Source: Chloroflexota bacterium
GTDB lineage: Bacteria > Chloroflexota > Limnocylindria > QHBO01
Assembly (NCBI GenBank): GCA_040902225.1
Contig: JBBDXT010000004.1
Location: 116,060-180,059 of the forward strand
Direction of reading: 5' to 3'
Length of the DNA: 64,000 nucleotides
Positions 36,468 through 44,754 of this stretch are shown piece after piece (within the stretch, counting starts at the first letter, position 1; each line of letters starts with the position of its first letter). The notes beneath the pieces were generated by a model. That model saw only the letters and a program-made list of their open reading frames with translations, was not told the DNA's origin and ran no database searches. The translations under genes and the position numbers were made by a program.

Positions 36468-39013
36468 GCAAGGATGCTACGCGCCGGCCGGCTGGCCGTG
36501 ATCGGCCGGGCGACTACGGCGCGCCAGGGATCGCTGCCCGCGCGGCTGATCACCCGGTAGCGCAGGCCATCGCTGATCACTTCGAGGTTGCCCTCCAGAT
36601 CGGTTCGATGCAGTCGGAGCCCGGGGACCTGGCGGAGGTTGTCGAGGGTCACCTGGTGCGGGTGCCCGTAGTCGTTGCCGAGGCCAGCCGAGATGAGGGC
36701 GGCACCGGGACGGGTTACGTCCAGCAGGGCTGGGCCGCTGCTCGAATGGGAGCCGTGGTGGCCGACCTTCAGCACGTCGATCCGGGGCAGAAGTCCGCGT
36801 TCGGCAAGTAACGCCTCGACCGGCATCTCCGCGTCACCGGTCAGGAGCGCCGTGAAGCCGCCGCTGCGCAGCAGGCCAACCACCGACGCGTTGTTGATGT
36901 CGCCCTCGGGCAAAGGACCGGCGACGTCATTCACGCTGGGGTAGAGGATGGTGACCGTCGTCGTCCGATCGAGCGTCAGCCTTGCACCCGCTCGCGCCGG
37001 CGCAAGGCGCGCCCCAGGCTCGTCGCGCGCCTGGATGATGAATCGGGGATAGGTCGGGTTCTGGTAGGCGCGGCCCGCATCCAGGATCAGCCCAACCTGG
37101 TAGCGCTCCATGGCTGCCACCAGCCCGGCGACGTGGTCCTCGTGTGGGTGGGTCAGGATCATGACGTCGATGCGACGCTGCCACCACGGCAGACGCTCGC
37201 CCAGGCGCCGAAGGAGAAGATCCGGATCTGGTCCGCCATCCAGCAGCATCGTGGCGCCCGAGGGCGCGGTCACCAGGATGGCGTCCCCCTGCCCGACATC
37301 CAAGGCGACCAGGTGCAGGCGGCCGTCCGGCAGGCTTGTCAGTGTCAGCGCGCCGAGAAGGGCGCCAGCGGCCGCGAGCCCAACCATCGGACGAGCCAGC
37401 TGTTGGACAGATGCGCGTGTGAACGCAATGGCTCGCTGGAGAAGGGCCGAACGTCTGCGCGATGACTGCAGTGGCAACAGCTCGCCTTCGGCGGGTTCCG
37501 GCTCGGCCGGCCTACCGTAACGCCGCGAGGCGATTGCCAGGGCCGGATACCAGCCCAGCGCCAGCCAGCCAGGCGCGGCCACCGACACTGACGCGAACGG
37601 GATGGCCGCGGCGGCCTGCCCGGCGACGATCATGGCGCGCAACAGGAGCCACGCGCTCCCACCGACCGCCCAGCGCAGCATCTCGGTGAGCGGGGTGACC
37701 TGAAGGGCCGAGGCGATCGCCCCCAGCGGCGCGGCGATGGCGCACAGCAGCATGACCAGCGGCACGAGTGGAACCACCACGACGTTGGCGGCGGGCGCGA
37801 CCAGAGAGAGCCGCCCGAAGCTGCCGACCACCACCGGCAGCGTGGTGAGCTGCGCCGCCAAGGTCAGGGCGACCGGCTCCCGGAGCCACGCCGGCCAGCC
37901 AGCCAAGCGCCGCTCGATCGAGCTCCCAAAGAGGATCAATCCGCCCGTCGCCAGGGCTGACAGCTGGAAGCCGACATCCCACAGGACCGATGGCGCAGCA
38001 ATGAGCATTAGCAGGGCCGCAAGTCCCAAGGTAGAGGCGGCGTGCGCCCGCGACCCTCCGAACCGGGAGACCATCATGGCTCCGGCCATCAGAGCGGCGC
38101 GCACGACCGATGGCGAGGCGCCGGTCAACACGACGTAGGCGACGATCGTTGCGCCGGCGCCCGACGGCGCCAGCCAGCGACCGCCGCGACGCTCCTCGAG
38201 GGGTCGAAGGAGCGCCCCGACAATCGCGGCCACGATGGCGATGTTCCAGCCGGAAATGGCGACGACGTGGGTCAAACCAGCGACAGCAAAAGCATCCGCG
38301 ACCTCGGGCGCGATGCTGCTTCTCACCCCGAGCAGGATGCCGGCGCCGAGCGCGGCTTCCGGCTCGGGCACCATCTCGTTGAGGCCGTGCAGCAGCCAAC
38401 CCCGCGCCGCCGCGGCGATCCCGGCCGGCCCCGCCCGCGCCGGGCCGTCGAGGACGCGCGCCTCACGGGCGCGCAGCAGCCCGCCGATTCCCTGGCGGGC
38501 CAGGTACGCGGGGTAGTCGAAGCCATCGAACGCGGCCGGCGCCTCGACCGCTGCCGTCAGCACGACGCGTCGTCCGACTGCGAGTGGCAGGCTGCGGGGC
38601 AGGGTCGCGAGCAACCGTCCGCCTATGGGGTGCGCATGCCCCTGCAGCCGTGCGATCACCTCCTCCAGCACGACCTGCTGTGTCGACCCGCGCGGCCTCG
38701 GGTCATCGATCACGGTGCCGGCGAGCTCTATCTGTCCTCGGTCGATCAGGCCGGCGACGCTTCCTGGTCCTGATGGGAGCGCGAGCGCCGTGCCGCGCCA
38801 GGCGCCGAGCAGCAGGCCAATGCCGACGGCAGCGCATGCAATGCCGCTCCGCGGCCGGCGGACGACGAGAAGGAGGGCGCCCACCGCGCCAGCAACCGCG
38901 CCGACGGCGAACGCCGCAGATCCGGCGTTCGCATCGGCGCAGAGGATCCCCGCCGCGAGGCCGACGAGCGCGCCGGGTAGTGCCAGGCGCGCTGCCATGG
39001 ATGCCCCAGGCAC
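36269..39013 (-). CDS. comEC: Competence channel protein ComEC/Rec2
   Basis: 914 residues as read. The N-terminal soluble domain and membrane Competence domain contain GLTHVVAISGWNIAIVAAIV. The C-terminal metallo-beta-lactamase domain has LHLVALDVGQGDAILV, LTHPHEDHVAGLV and KVGHHGSHSSSG. Transports single-stranded DNA through the membrane in natural transformation. The last 65 residues have no stop before the HD-domain gene and look like its shadow, so the functional C-terminus is probably near 36465. ATG at 38998 is an alternative start. comEA lies directly upstream. Confidence 0.9.
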   Translation of the reverse strand: MPGASMAARLALPGALVGLAAGILCADANAGSAAFAVGAVAGAVGALLLVVRRPRSGIACAAVGIGLLLGAWRGTALALPSGPGSVAGLIDRGQIELAGTVIDDPRPRGSTQQVVLEEVIARLQGHAHPIGGRLLATLPRSLPLAVGRRVVLTAAVEAPAAFDGFDYPAYLARQGIGGLLRAREARVLDGPARAGPAGIAAAARGWLLHGLNEMVPEPEAALGAGILLGVRSSIAPEVADAFAVAGLTHVVAISGWNIAIVAAIVGALLRPLEERRGGRWLAPSGAGATIVAYVVLTGASPSVVRAALMAGAMMVSRFGGSRAHAASTLGLAALLMLIAAPSVLWDVGFQLSALATGGLILFGSSIERRLAGWPAWLREPVALTLAAQLTTLPVVVGSFGRLSLVAPAANVVVVPLVPLVMLLCAIAAPLGAIASALQVTPLTEMLRWAVGGSAWLLLRAMIVAGQAAAAIPFASVSVAAPGWLALGWYPALAIASRRYGRPAEPEPAEGELLPLQSSRRRSALLQRAIAFTRASVQQLARPMVGLAAAGALLGALTLTSLPDGRLHLVALDVGQGDAILVTAPSGATMLLDGGPDPDLLLRRLGERLPWWQRRIDVMILTHPHEDHVAGLVAAMERYQVGLILDAGRAYQNPTYPRFIIQARDEPGARLAPARAGARLTLDRTTTVTILYPSVNDVAGPLPEGDINNASVVGLLRSGGFTALLTGDAEMPVEALLAERGLLPRIDVLKVGHHGSHSSSGPALLDVTRPGAALISAGLGNDYGHPHQVTLDNLRQVPGLRLHRTDLEGNLEVISDGLRYRVISRAGSDPWRAVVARPITASRPARSILAWPPFPLSPRPSGCLPPSTFPTGSSRIRAASVGSRPRRHGSLMRPMSKLIRALSRSPPYCTMLTSP

Positions 39014-39014
39014 C

Positions 39015-39611
39015 TCAGCCGACGATAATGAGATCGCGGATCTTGTCCACCTGGGCGTTGGTCAGAACCTTGCGGGTCACCATCTCCTCGAGCGAACTGA
39101 ACGGTTGCTCGGCGCGCGCGGCGACAATCTTCTGGACGGTGACCGGACCGATCCCGGGCAACGCATCGAGCTCCTCAGGGCTCGCCGAGTTCAGATCGAC
39201 CAGGACGCTGCCAGCGCCGCTCCCGGATCCGCCACCGCCCGCAGTGGCGCCGATCAGCGGGACGACGATCTGCTGCCCGTCGCGCAGGGTGGCGGCCAGG
39301 TTGACCTGGGCCGCTGCCGCAACCAGGTCGACGTGGGGGCCGTAGCCACCGGCCGCCTCGATTGCGTCCGCCACGCGCGATCCTGTCGGCAGCTCGATGA
39401 TCCCCGGACGCAGGACTGCACCCTCCACGTCCACCACCAGCCGCTCCGACGAAACCGCGACCGCCGAGGCCGAGGGCTCGCCGAAGGGATCCAGCACTTC
39501 GTCTGGCGTTGACGGCGCCGCACCGGCCCCCAGCAACAGCCACGCGCCGAGCCCCACCGCCGCCAGGGCAGTGGCCAGCGCGGCGATGGCGATCCGGTCA
39601 CCAATCGTCAT
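39015..39611 (-). CDS. comEA: Competence DNA-binding protein ComEA
   Basis: 198 residues: an N-terminal membrane helix (IAIAALATALAAVGLGAWLL), an SLBB domain (DVEGAVLRPGIIELPTGSR), a glycine-serine hinge and two helix-hairpin-helix units (LNSASPEELDALPGIGPVTV) for double-stranded DNA. Captures DNA outside the membrane and feeds it to ComEC, whose gene follows after one base. ATG at 39611 precedes the helix directly; the frame extends 21 codons further without support. Confidence 0.92.
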   Translation of the reverse strand: MTIGDRIAIAALATALAAVGLGAWLLLGAGAAPSTPDEVLDPFGEPSASAVAVSSERLVVDVEGAVLRPGIIELPTGSRVADAIEAAGGYGPHVDLVAAAAQVNLAATLRDGQQIVVPLIGATAGGGGSGSGAGSVLVDLNSASPEELDALPGIGPVTVQKIVAARAEQPFSSLEEMVTRKVLTNAQVDKIRDLIIVG

Positions 39612-39763
39612 GGGCCCTCCTCCCGTCGCGTGGAGGCGAGCGGTGGACCTGTCCGAAGCCCGGCGTCCGGGCACTCGACCCCGGGCTCCGGAAGCAGGAC
39701 GCGCAGCCTAGCGGCGGCGGTCTTATCCGCGCCTTACCGCCGGCTCATCAAACGCCCCGCCGG

Positions 39764-42223
39764 CTAATCCCCGGGGGTGACGATGTTCACCAGCCGACCC
39801 GGGATCTGCACCACCTTGCGCGGCGCGCGTCCCTTCAGGTAGGCCTGCACCCGCTCGCTGGCCAGCGCCAGCCGCTCGATCTCCTCTGGAGCGGTATCGG
39901 GCGACACCGACAGCCGGCCGCGCAGCTTGCCATCCACCTGCACCGGCAGCTCGATCCTCTCAGAGACGACCAGCGCCGGGTCGAAGGTGGGCCACGCTTG
40001 CTGGTGGATGCTGTACGGCTTGCCGCGCCGTGCCCAGAGCTCCTCGCTGATGTGCGGCGCCATCGGCGCCAGCAGCAGGAGCAGCGCGTCGACCGCCTCG
40101 GCGTAGGCATCGGTCCCGGCCAGGCCGTCGTCACGCGCACTGCCAAGGGCATTGGTCAGCTCCATCAGCCTGGAGAGCGCCGTGTTGAAGTGGAACTCGG
40201 CGTAGTCCTCGCCGACCTCCTTGATGGCCCGATGGGTGGCCTGCCGCAGGCCCCGCGTCTCGCCGTTGCCCGGCCGCGAGCCAGAGGCCTGGGCCACCGC
40301 CCAGACGCGGCCTAGGAAGCGATGCACCCCCTCGATGCTCGACGGGTTCCACGGCCCGCCCTGGTCCCACGGCCCGATGAACATCAGGAAGCAGCGCACC
40401 GTGTCCGAGCCGAAGCGCGAGGTCAGGTCGTCTGGGTTGACCACGTTGCCGCGCGACTTGCTCATGCGGTGATGGTCGGCGCCCAGGATCTGGCCCTGGT
40501 TGCGCAGCGCGGTGAACGGCTCGTCGAAATCGAGGTGGTGCATGTCGCGCAGCGCCTTGACGAAGAAGCGCGAGTACATCAGGTGCAGCACGGCGTGCTC
40601 GGCACCGCCGGTGTACAGGTCGACCGGCATCCAGCGCATCACCGCCACCGGGTCCCAGGCCTGCGTCTCGTCGTGGGGCGAGCAGTAGCGCAGGAAATAC
40701 CACGCCGAGTCGACGAAGGTGTCCATCGTGTCCGTCTCGCGCCGCGCCGGTCCTGCGCAGACCGGGCACGAGGCGTTCAGGAACTCGGCGTGGGACTGCA
40801 GCGGGCTGACCCCGGTGGGCGCGAAGTCCACGTCGCGCGGCAGCAGCACCGGCAGCTGGTCCTCCGGCACCGGCTGCGGACCGTGCTCGTCGCAGTACAC
40901 GATCGGGATCGGTGCGCCCCAGTAGCGCTGCCGGCTGATCAGCCAGTCGCGGATGCGGTAGGTGACCGCCGCCTGCCCCTGGCCGCGCTCGGCCAGCTCC
41001 TCGGTGATGGCCGCGATCGCATCGGACGCGGCCATGCCCGTGAAGTCGCCGGAGTCGACCAGCACCTCGTCATCGGTGTGCGGCAGGAAGGCCCCGCCCT
41101 CCCGCACCCGACCGTCGCGGGGGGCGACCACGTAGCGGATCGGCAGGTCGTAGCGCTTCGCGAAGGCGTAGTCGCGGTCGTCATGCGCGGGGACCCCCAT
41201 CACCGCCCCGGTCCCGTAGGTGGGCAGCACGTAGTCGGCGATCCAGATCGGGATCCGCTCGCCCGTCATCGGGTGGATCGCGAATGCGCCGATGAACACC
41301 CCCCTCCGATCCCGCTCGGTGCCCATCCGCTCGATCTCGGTCTCGCGCCGGGCCGCCGCCACGCAGGCCTCCACCTCGGCACGCCGCTCGTCCGTGGTCA
41401 GGGCTGCGACGGCCGGGTGCTCCGGGGCAAGCACCATGAACGTTGCCCCGAAGATGGTGTCGGGACGGGTGGTGAAGACGCGGATCGGGGCCACCCCATC
41501 GGCCTCGACTGCGAAGTCGACCTCGGCGCCCTCGCTGCGACCGATCCAGTTGGTCTGCATCAGGCGAATCGGCTCCGGCCAGTCGATCTTGCTGAAGTCG
41601 AGCAGCTCGTCCGCGTAACGGGTCGTGCGCAGGAACCACTGTTCCAGGTCACGCTTGATGACCGGCGTCCCGCAGCGCCAGCAATGCCGATCGGCCCCCT
41701 CGACCTGCTCGCGCGCCAGCACCACCTGGTCCTTTGGGCACCAGTCGACCGGCGACATGGCCCGATACGCCAGCCCGGCATGGAAGAACTGCAGGAAGAG
41801 CCACTGGGTCCAGCGGTAGTAGGCCGGGTCGCTGGTGACCACCTCGCGCGACCAGTCGAACATGCAGCCCATCGAGCGGAACTGGGTCCGCATCCGCTCG
41901 ACGTTCGTCTCGGTCCACTCCGCCGGATGCACGCCACGGTCGATGGCCGCGTTCTCGGCTGGCAGGCCGAACGAGTCGAAGCCCATCGGGAACATGACGT
42001 TCAGTCCCTGCATGCGACGCATGCGCGCGACGATGTCCGGCCCGGTGGCGGCATACCAGTGCCCGATGTGCAGGTCGCCAGACGGGTAGGGGTACATGGT
42101 CAGCAGGTAGTGCTTGTCCCGCGGGTCGTCGTCATCGGCCCGATACAGGTCGTCGGCGGCCCATCTCTCACGCCAGCCAGACTCGTAGGTCTTCGGATCG
42201 AACCGATCGCCGCGCTCGGTCAT
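39764..42223 (-). CDS. leuS: Leucyl-tRNA synthetase
   Basis: 819-residue class I synthetase. PSGDLHIGHWYAATG holds the HIGH motif, RMSKSRGNVVNPDD the KMSKS loop, and TFMVLAPEHPAV lies in the CP1 editing domain that clears mischarged amino acids; zinc-type cysteine pairs CWRCG and CPVC are present. Its start overlaps the stop of the GNAT gene (ATGA). Expression is expected to respond to tRNA-Leu charging through the upstream T-box leader, which carries a CUC specifier. Confidence 0.96.
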   Translation of the reverse strand: MTERGDRFDPKTYESGWRERWAADDLYRADDDDPRDKHYLLTMYPYPSGDLHIGHWYAATGPDIVARMRRMQGLNVMFPMGFDSFGLPAENAAIDRGVHPAEWTETNVERMRTQFRSMGCMFDWSREVVTSDPAYYRWTQWLFLQFFHAGLAYRAMSPVDWCPKDQVVLAREQVEGADRHCWRCGTPVIKRDLEQWFLRTTRYADELLDFSKIDWPEPIRLMQTNWIGRSEGAEVDFAVEADGVAPIRVFTTRPDTIFGATFMVLAPEHPAVAALTTDERRAEVEACVAAARRETEIERMGTERDRRGVFIGAFAIHPMTGERIPIWIADYVLPTYGTGAVMGVPAHDDRDYAFAKRYDLPIRYVVAPRDGRVREGGAFLPHTDDEVLVDSGDFTGMAASDAIAAITEELAERGQGQAAVTYRIRDWLISRQRYWGAPIPIVYCDEHGPQPVPEDQLPVLLPRDVDFAPTGVSPLQSHAEFLNASCPVCAGPARRETDTMDTFVDSAWYFLRYCSPHDETQAWDPVAVMRWMPVDLYTGGAEHAVLHLMYSRFFVKALRDMHHLDFDEPFTALRNQGQILGADHHRMSKSRGNVVNPDDLTSRFGSDTVRCFLMFIGPWDQGGPWNPSSIEGVHRFLGRVWAVAQASGSRPGNGETRGLRQATHRAIKEVGEDYAEFHFNTALSRLMELTNALGSARDDGLAGTDAYAEAVDALLLLLAPMAPHISEELWARRGKPYSIHQQAWPTFDPALVVSERIELPVQVDGKLRGRLSVSPDTAPEEIERLALASERVQAYLKGRAPRKVVQIPGRLVNIVTPGD

Positions 42224-42780
42224 TCGGGTGCTCCTTCTTCCGGGAACCAGGCCATCAGCAGCTCGTCGCGATACTCGCCGCCCGGAACGCGGTACTGGCG
42301 GCGGCGCAGCCCCTCCCGCACGAATCCCGTGTGCTCGTACACGGCGATCGCCCGGTCATTGTCCGGGAAGACGCCCAGGGCAACCTTGGCCAGGCCACGC
42401 TCGCCCGCCCAGCTCTTGGTTGCCTCGACCAGCGCCGAACCGATCCCCACACCGCGCCAGCCATCGGCCACGCAGATCGACAGGGTGCCCACGTGGTCGC
42501 TCACCACGCTGCGCTCGACACTGACCAGCACGTTGCCGACCACGTCGCCGTCCGCCTCGGCCACCAGCGCCAGGCTGCTCGCGTCGCGGATCATCTCGCC
42601 GATGTAGAACGCCTCGGACGGCTGGCTCACCGCCGACGGAGGCGTCACCAGCCAGCGTCCCTCGCGGCGCACGTCGGCGAACAGGCTCGCCAGCGCCCGC
42701 GCATCGGTCGGGCGTGCCGGGCGCAGCGTCCAGGGCCGGCCATCCCTGGCCGTCCGGGGCTGGCTCTCAGTGATCGTCAT
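42220..42780 (-). CDS. GNAT-family N-acetyltransferase
   Basis: 186 residues of the Gcn5 fold: strand-rich middle (DVVGNVLVSVERS), the acetyl-CoA loop WRGVGIGSALVEATKSWA and the C-terminal NDRAIAVYEHTGFVREG. Acceptor unknown; the RimL/RimI-like layout would allow protein or small-amine acetylation. It is the first gene after the leucine T-box and overlaps leuS, so a link to leucine supply or translation is possible. ATG at 42780 chosen; the longer frame is the T-box leader read as protein. Confidence 0.85.
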   Translation of the reverse strand: MTITESQPRTARDGRPWTLRPARPTDARALASLFADVRREGRWLVTPPSAVSQPSEAFYIGEMIRDASSLALVAEADGDVVGNVLVSVERSVVSDHVGTLSICVADGWRGVGIGSALVEATKSWAGERGLAKVALGVFPDNDRAIAVYEHTGFVREGLRRRQYRVPGGEYRDELLMAWFPEEGAPE

Positions 42781-42817
42781 GCTGGCCACGCCATCCTCAT
42801 CGGTCTTCCGACAGGTA

Positions 42818-43125
42818 CGACAAAGCCCCCACCTCGTCAGTGACGAAGGGGGGCCTTCGCGGTACCACGCTGACTTGACCGATTGGGGTGGTGGAGCTGG
42901 GGGGACTCGAACCCCCGACCCCCTGCATGCCATGCAGGTGCTCTCCCAGCTGAGCTACAACCCCACGATCGGTCCACTCATCGGCGCTGCTATCGGACGC
43001 CATCCCGGCCGGTATTGGCGGCTGCTCGGCAGGTGAGTTCGGGGCCCTGCGATCGCCGGCTTGCACCTTCCCGGCTCGCTGCAGATCGGAGGCGGACGCC
43101 TACTGCTCCCGCGTCATCGCGTTCG
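42818..43125 (-). promoter_or_regulatory. Leucine-type T-box riboswitch upstream of GNAT-leuS, interrupted by a tRNA gene
   Basis: Read leftward from about 43125. Stem I spans 43112-43018, closed by GCGG with CCGC, with AGTA at 43104-43101 and the distal module AGCGAGCCGGGAAGGTGCAA at 43080-43061. The specifier GAA-CTC-A puts a Leu codon (CUC) at 43037-43035. The T-box core TGGTACCGCG is at 42867-42858. The antiterminator pairs GTCAG 42874-42870 and GCGAAGG with downstream bases. The competing terminator stem is 42854-42842 with 42838-42825, followed by TTTGTCG. Between stem I and antiterminator sits tRNA-Ala at 42964-42889, clamped by GACCGAT 42974-42968 pairing with ATCGGTC 42883-42877. Confidence 0.85.
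42889..42964 (-). tRNA. tRNA-Ala (anticodon GGC)
   Basis: Complete 76-base cloverleaf including an encoded CCA. The acceptor stem GGGGTTG pairs with CAGCTCC and has the G3-U70 pair that identifies alanine tRNAs. The anticodon loop ATGGCAT is held by CCTGC/GCAGG. The T arm is GGGGG-TTCGAGT-CCCCC, with discriminator A73. No arm is degenerate. The gene lies inside the leuS T-box leader and on the same strand, so it would be transcribed from the leader promoter ahead of the terminator. Confidence 0.95.
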
Positions 43126-43225
43126 GCGCGGAGTATAGCGCAGGGTTTCGAAACCAAACCAAAGTCCCATTCGCACGAACGGCAGGGTCATTCGTGCGCG
43201 AGAAGCCGGCGTCCATAGTCGCCGC
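42977..43225. other. Divergent regulatory region between T-box promoter and the surface-protein gene
   Basis: Holds stem I and the leftward promoter described separately. Two further symmetric sequences are visible: the palindrome GGTTTCGAAACC at 43144-43155, and the inverted repeat CGCACGAA (43172-43179) with TTCGTGCG (43191-43198), 11 bases apart. CATAGT ends six bases before the ATG at 43226 and may be its -10 box. Confidence 0.45.
43132..43137 (-). promoter_or_regulatory. -10 element of the T-box/leuS promoter
   Basis: TATACT on the minus strand about seven bases before the first nucleotides of stem I. The -35 region is weak (TTTGGT-like) and a perfect 12-base palindrome GGTTTCGAAACC (43144-43155) lies in the spacer/-35 region, a possible operator. 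Confidence 0.5.
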
Positions 43226-44170
43226 ATGCCCGGCCCGCCCAGGAACACTCGGGACAGAATCGGCGCCTTCGTGCTGGCGACCGCCGTCGCCTGCCTGCCG
43301 GCATCGGTTGCACTGGCCGCGGACAGCCCGGCCGGGGATCGCGCGGGCGCATGGCCCTCGTCGTGGCGCGCCTACCTGTTGTCAGATGGCTCCAAGGTGA
43401 GCGACGTCATCGGCGATGTGGGTTGTGGGCAGGGCTACTGCGACGTGAGCAGCGGCCCGTCCGGAAACCTCAACTCGGTCTACTTCAACTCGAATGGCAC
43501 GAACGTCTTCTTCCGCATCCGGCTCGCGGGCGATCCTCGCAAGGCGTCCGCCGGGGGATTCCAGTCAACGACGTACATGCTCCAGATCGCGGTCGGCGGT
43601 GTCGCCCGCGTGGCGGTGGGCCTCGACGGTAAGAATCCACATCGTGACTTCGTGTACGTCGCCAACGCCGATGGCACCGCCCATACCGAGGTCTACGCCA
43701 CGCCCTTCAACAACGCGGGCGGCGAGCTCTCCGCCGGTGCACGAGGTCTTCCCGACGGGAGCGGCCAGTACTTCGTCGACTGGCAGGTCCCGCTGAGCCG
43801 GATCACGCAACGTTCCGGCGGCGCGATCACCGCCTACACACCCGTCCAGCTCTTCTTCGGGACGTCGCAGTCCGCCAACCTGGCGGTTCTCAACAAGGAC
43901 TTCATGATCGGTAACAGCGTCAATTTCGGCGGCGGCAGCACGGTTACGCTGGTCCTCCCGCCGCCCGTCGCCCCGGCGGCCGTGCCCTCCGCCACTGTGC
44001 CTCCGGGCACGACGCCCGCCCCAGCGGCGCCCGCACCCCTTCCGCCCGGGCCACCGACACTGCCGGATGCAAGCATGCCGGCCGGGCCACCGCCCATCGA
44101 CCTTGCCGTGGCGGTCGTGCTTGTGGCGGTTGGCTTCCTGGTGCTGATCCGTCCTCGCCGTCGGACCTAG
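43226..44170 (+). CDS. Secreted, C-terminally anchored surface protein
   Basis: 314 residues. Signal peptide (hydrophobic residues about 12-31 ending ASVALAA), a beta-rich ectodomain of about 200 residues (FFRIRLAGDP, YMLQIAVGG, YFVDWQVPLS), a Pro/Ala-rich stalk (about 248-290) and a terminal hydrophobic helix with a short basic tail LIRPRRRT. The layout is that of a wall- or membrane-anchored exoprotein without a clear LPxTG. Ectodomain family not recognised. Confidence 0.72.
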   Translation: MPGPPRNTRDRIGAFVLATAVACLPASVALAADSPAGDRAGAWPSSWRAYLLSDGSKVSDVIGDVGCGQGYCDVSSGPSGNLNSVYFNSNGTNVFFRIRLAGDPRKASAGGFQSTTYMLQIAVGGVARVAVGLDGKNPHRDFVYVANADGTAHTEVYATPFNNAGGELSAGARGLPDGSGQYFVDWQVPLSRITQRSGGAITAYTPVQLFFGTSQSANLAVLNKDFMIGNSVNFGGGSTVTLVLPPPVAPAAVPSATVPPGTTPAPAAPAPLPPGPPTLPDASMPAGPPPIDLAVAVVLVAVGFLVLIRPRRRT

Positions 44171-44201
44171 CGAGCTCAGACCGCCGGAGAGACGCCCTCC
44201 C

Positions 44202-44639
44202 TCAATGATCCGCCAGCGCGGCCTCCAATCGGGTCAGGCTGGCGTCGAGGTCGCGCTCCGCCGTGTCGGTGACCATTCGTTCCAGCGGCGCCATGAAGAT
44301 GTTCTCGGCGCGCACCTCCGACGTGAGGGTGGTCTCCGTCCCGCCGTCGTGAGCCGCCAGGTCCAGGGTGGCCACGATCCCCATCCCGCTCACGCTCGCG
44401 GCGAGTGCGAGGCGTCGTTCCGGCTCGGCCTCTCGCACCGTGATGTCAGCGGCCACCTGCTGGCCCATCAGCTCGAGCACGACCCGGGCCGTCGAACCGA
44501 CGGCGGTGGGCGGGGGAGAGGTGCGCTCGGCAGCGACGATCCCCGCCTGCCAGCGCGGCAGGTTGGCGGGATCGGCCAGGAACGCGTACACCTCGGCCGG
44601 TGAGGCGGAGATCTGAGCGGTCCGTTGCACGCGACGCAT
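44202..44639 (-). CDS. SRPBCC (START/Bet v1-like) domain protein
   Basis: 145 residues with the polyketide-cyclase/START pattern: ISASPAEVYAFLADPANLPRW at the N-terminus, VADITVREAEPERRLALA in the middle and a C-terminal amphipathic helix (DLDASLTRLEAALA). The fold forms a hydrophobic ligand cavity; ligand unknown. ATG at 44639 starts one strand before the domain, and an in-frame extension to 44738 would cover the neighbouring promoter. Confidence 0.8.
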   Translation of the reverse strand: MRRVQRTAQISASPAEVYAFLADPANLPRWQAGIVAAERTSPPPTAVGSTARVVLELMGQQVAADITVREAEPERRLALAASVSGMGIVATLDLAAHDGGTETTLTSEVRAENIFMAPLERMVTDTAERDLDASLTRLEAALADH

Positions 44640-44754
44640 CGGTCCTACGGTAGCCGACCGGACGGTACGGCGGCCGGCCCATGACCATCGGTCTACGCTG
44701 GTGTTCGGCCGAACCGCGTATCCTGCTCGCGCGCTCATTCATCCAGGAGGGGCT

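Noticed and set aside
40322-42607. 761-codon frame antisense to leuS, and similar long antisense frames at 6907-7944, 8961-10373, 10213-11592, 22052-23707 and 1202-2485
   Set aside because: They mirror strongly supported genes, have Arg/His/Asp-rich composition typical of GC-rich antisense reading, and show no domain motifs.
42797-43066. Apparent protein with VVAQLGEHLHGMQGVGGSSP
   Set aside because: Translation of the tRNA-Ala gene and T-box leader; the RNA features explain the sequence.
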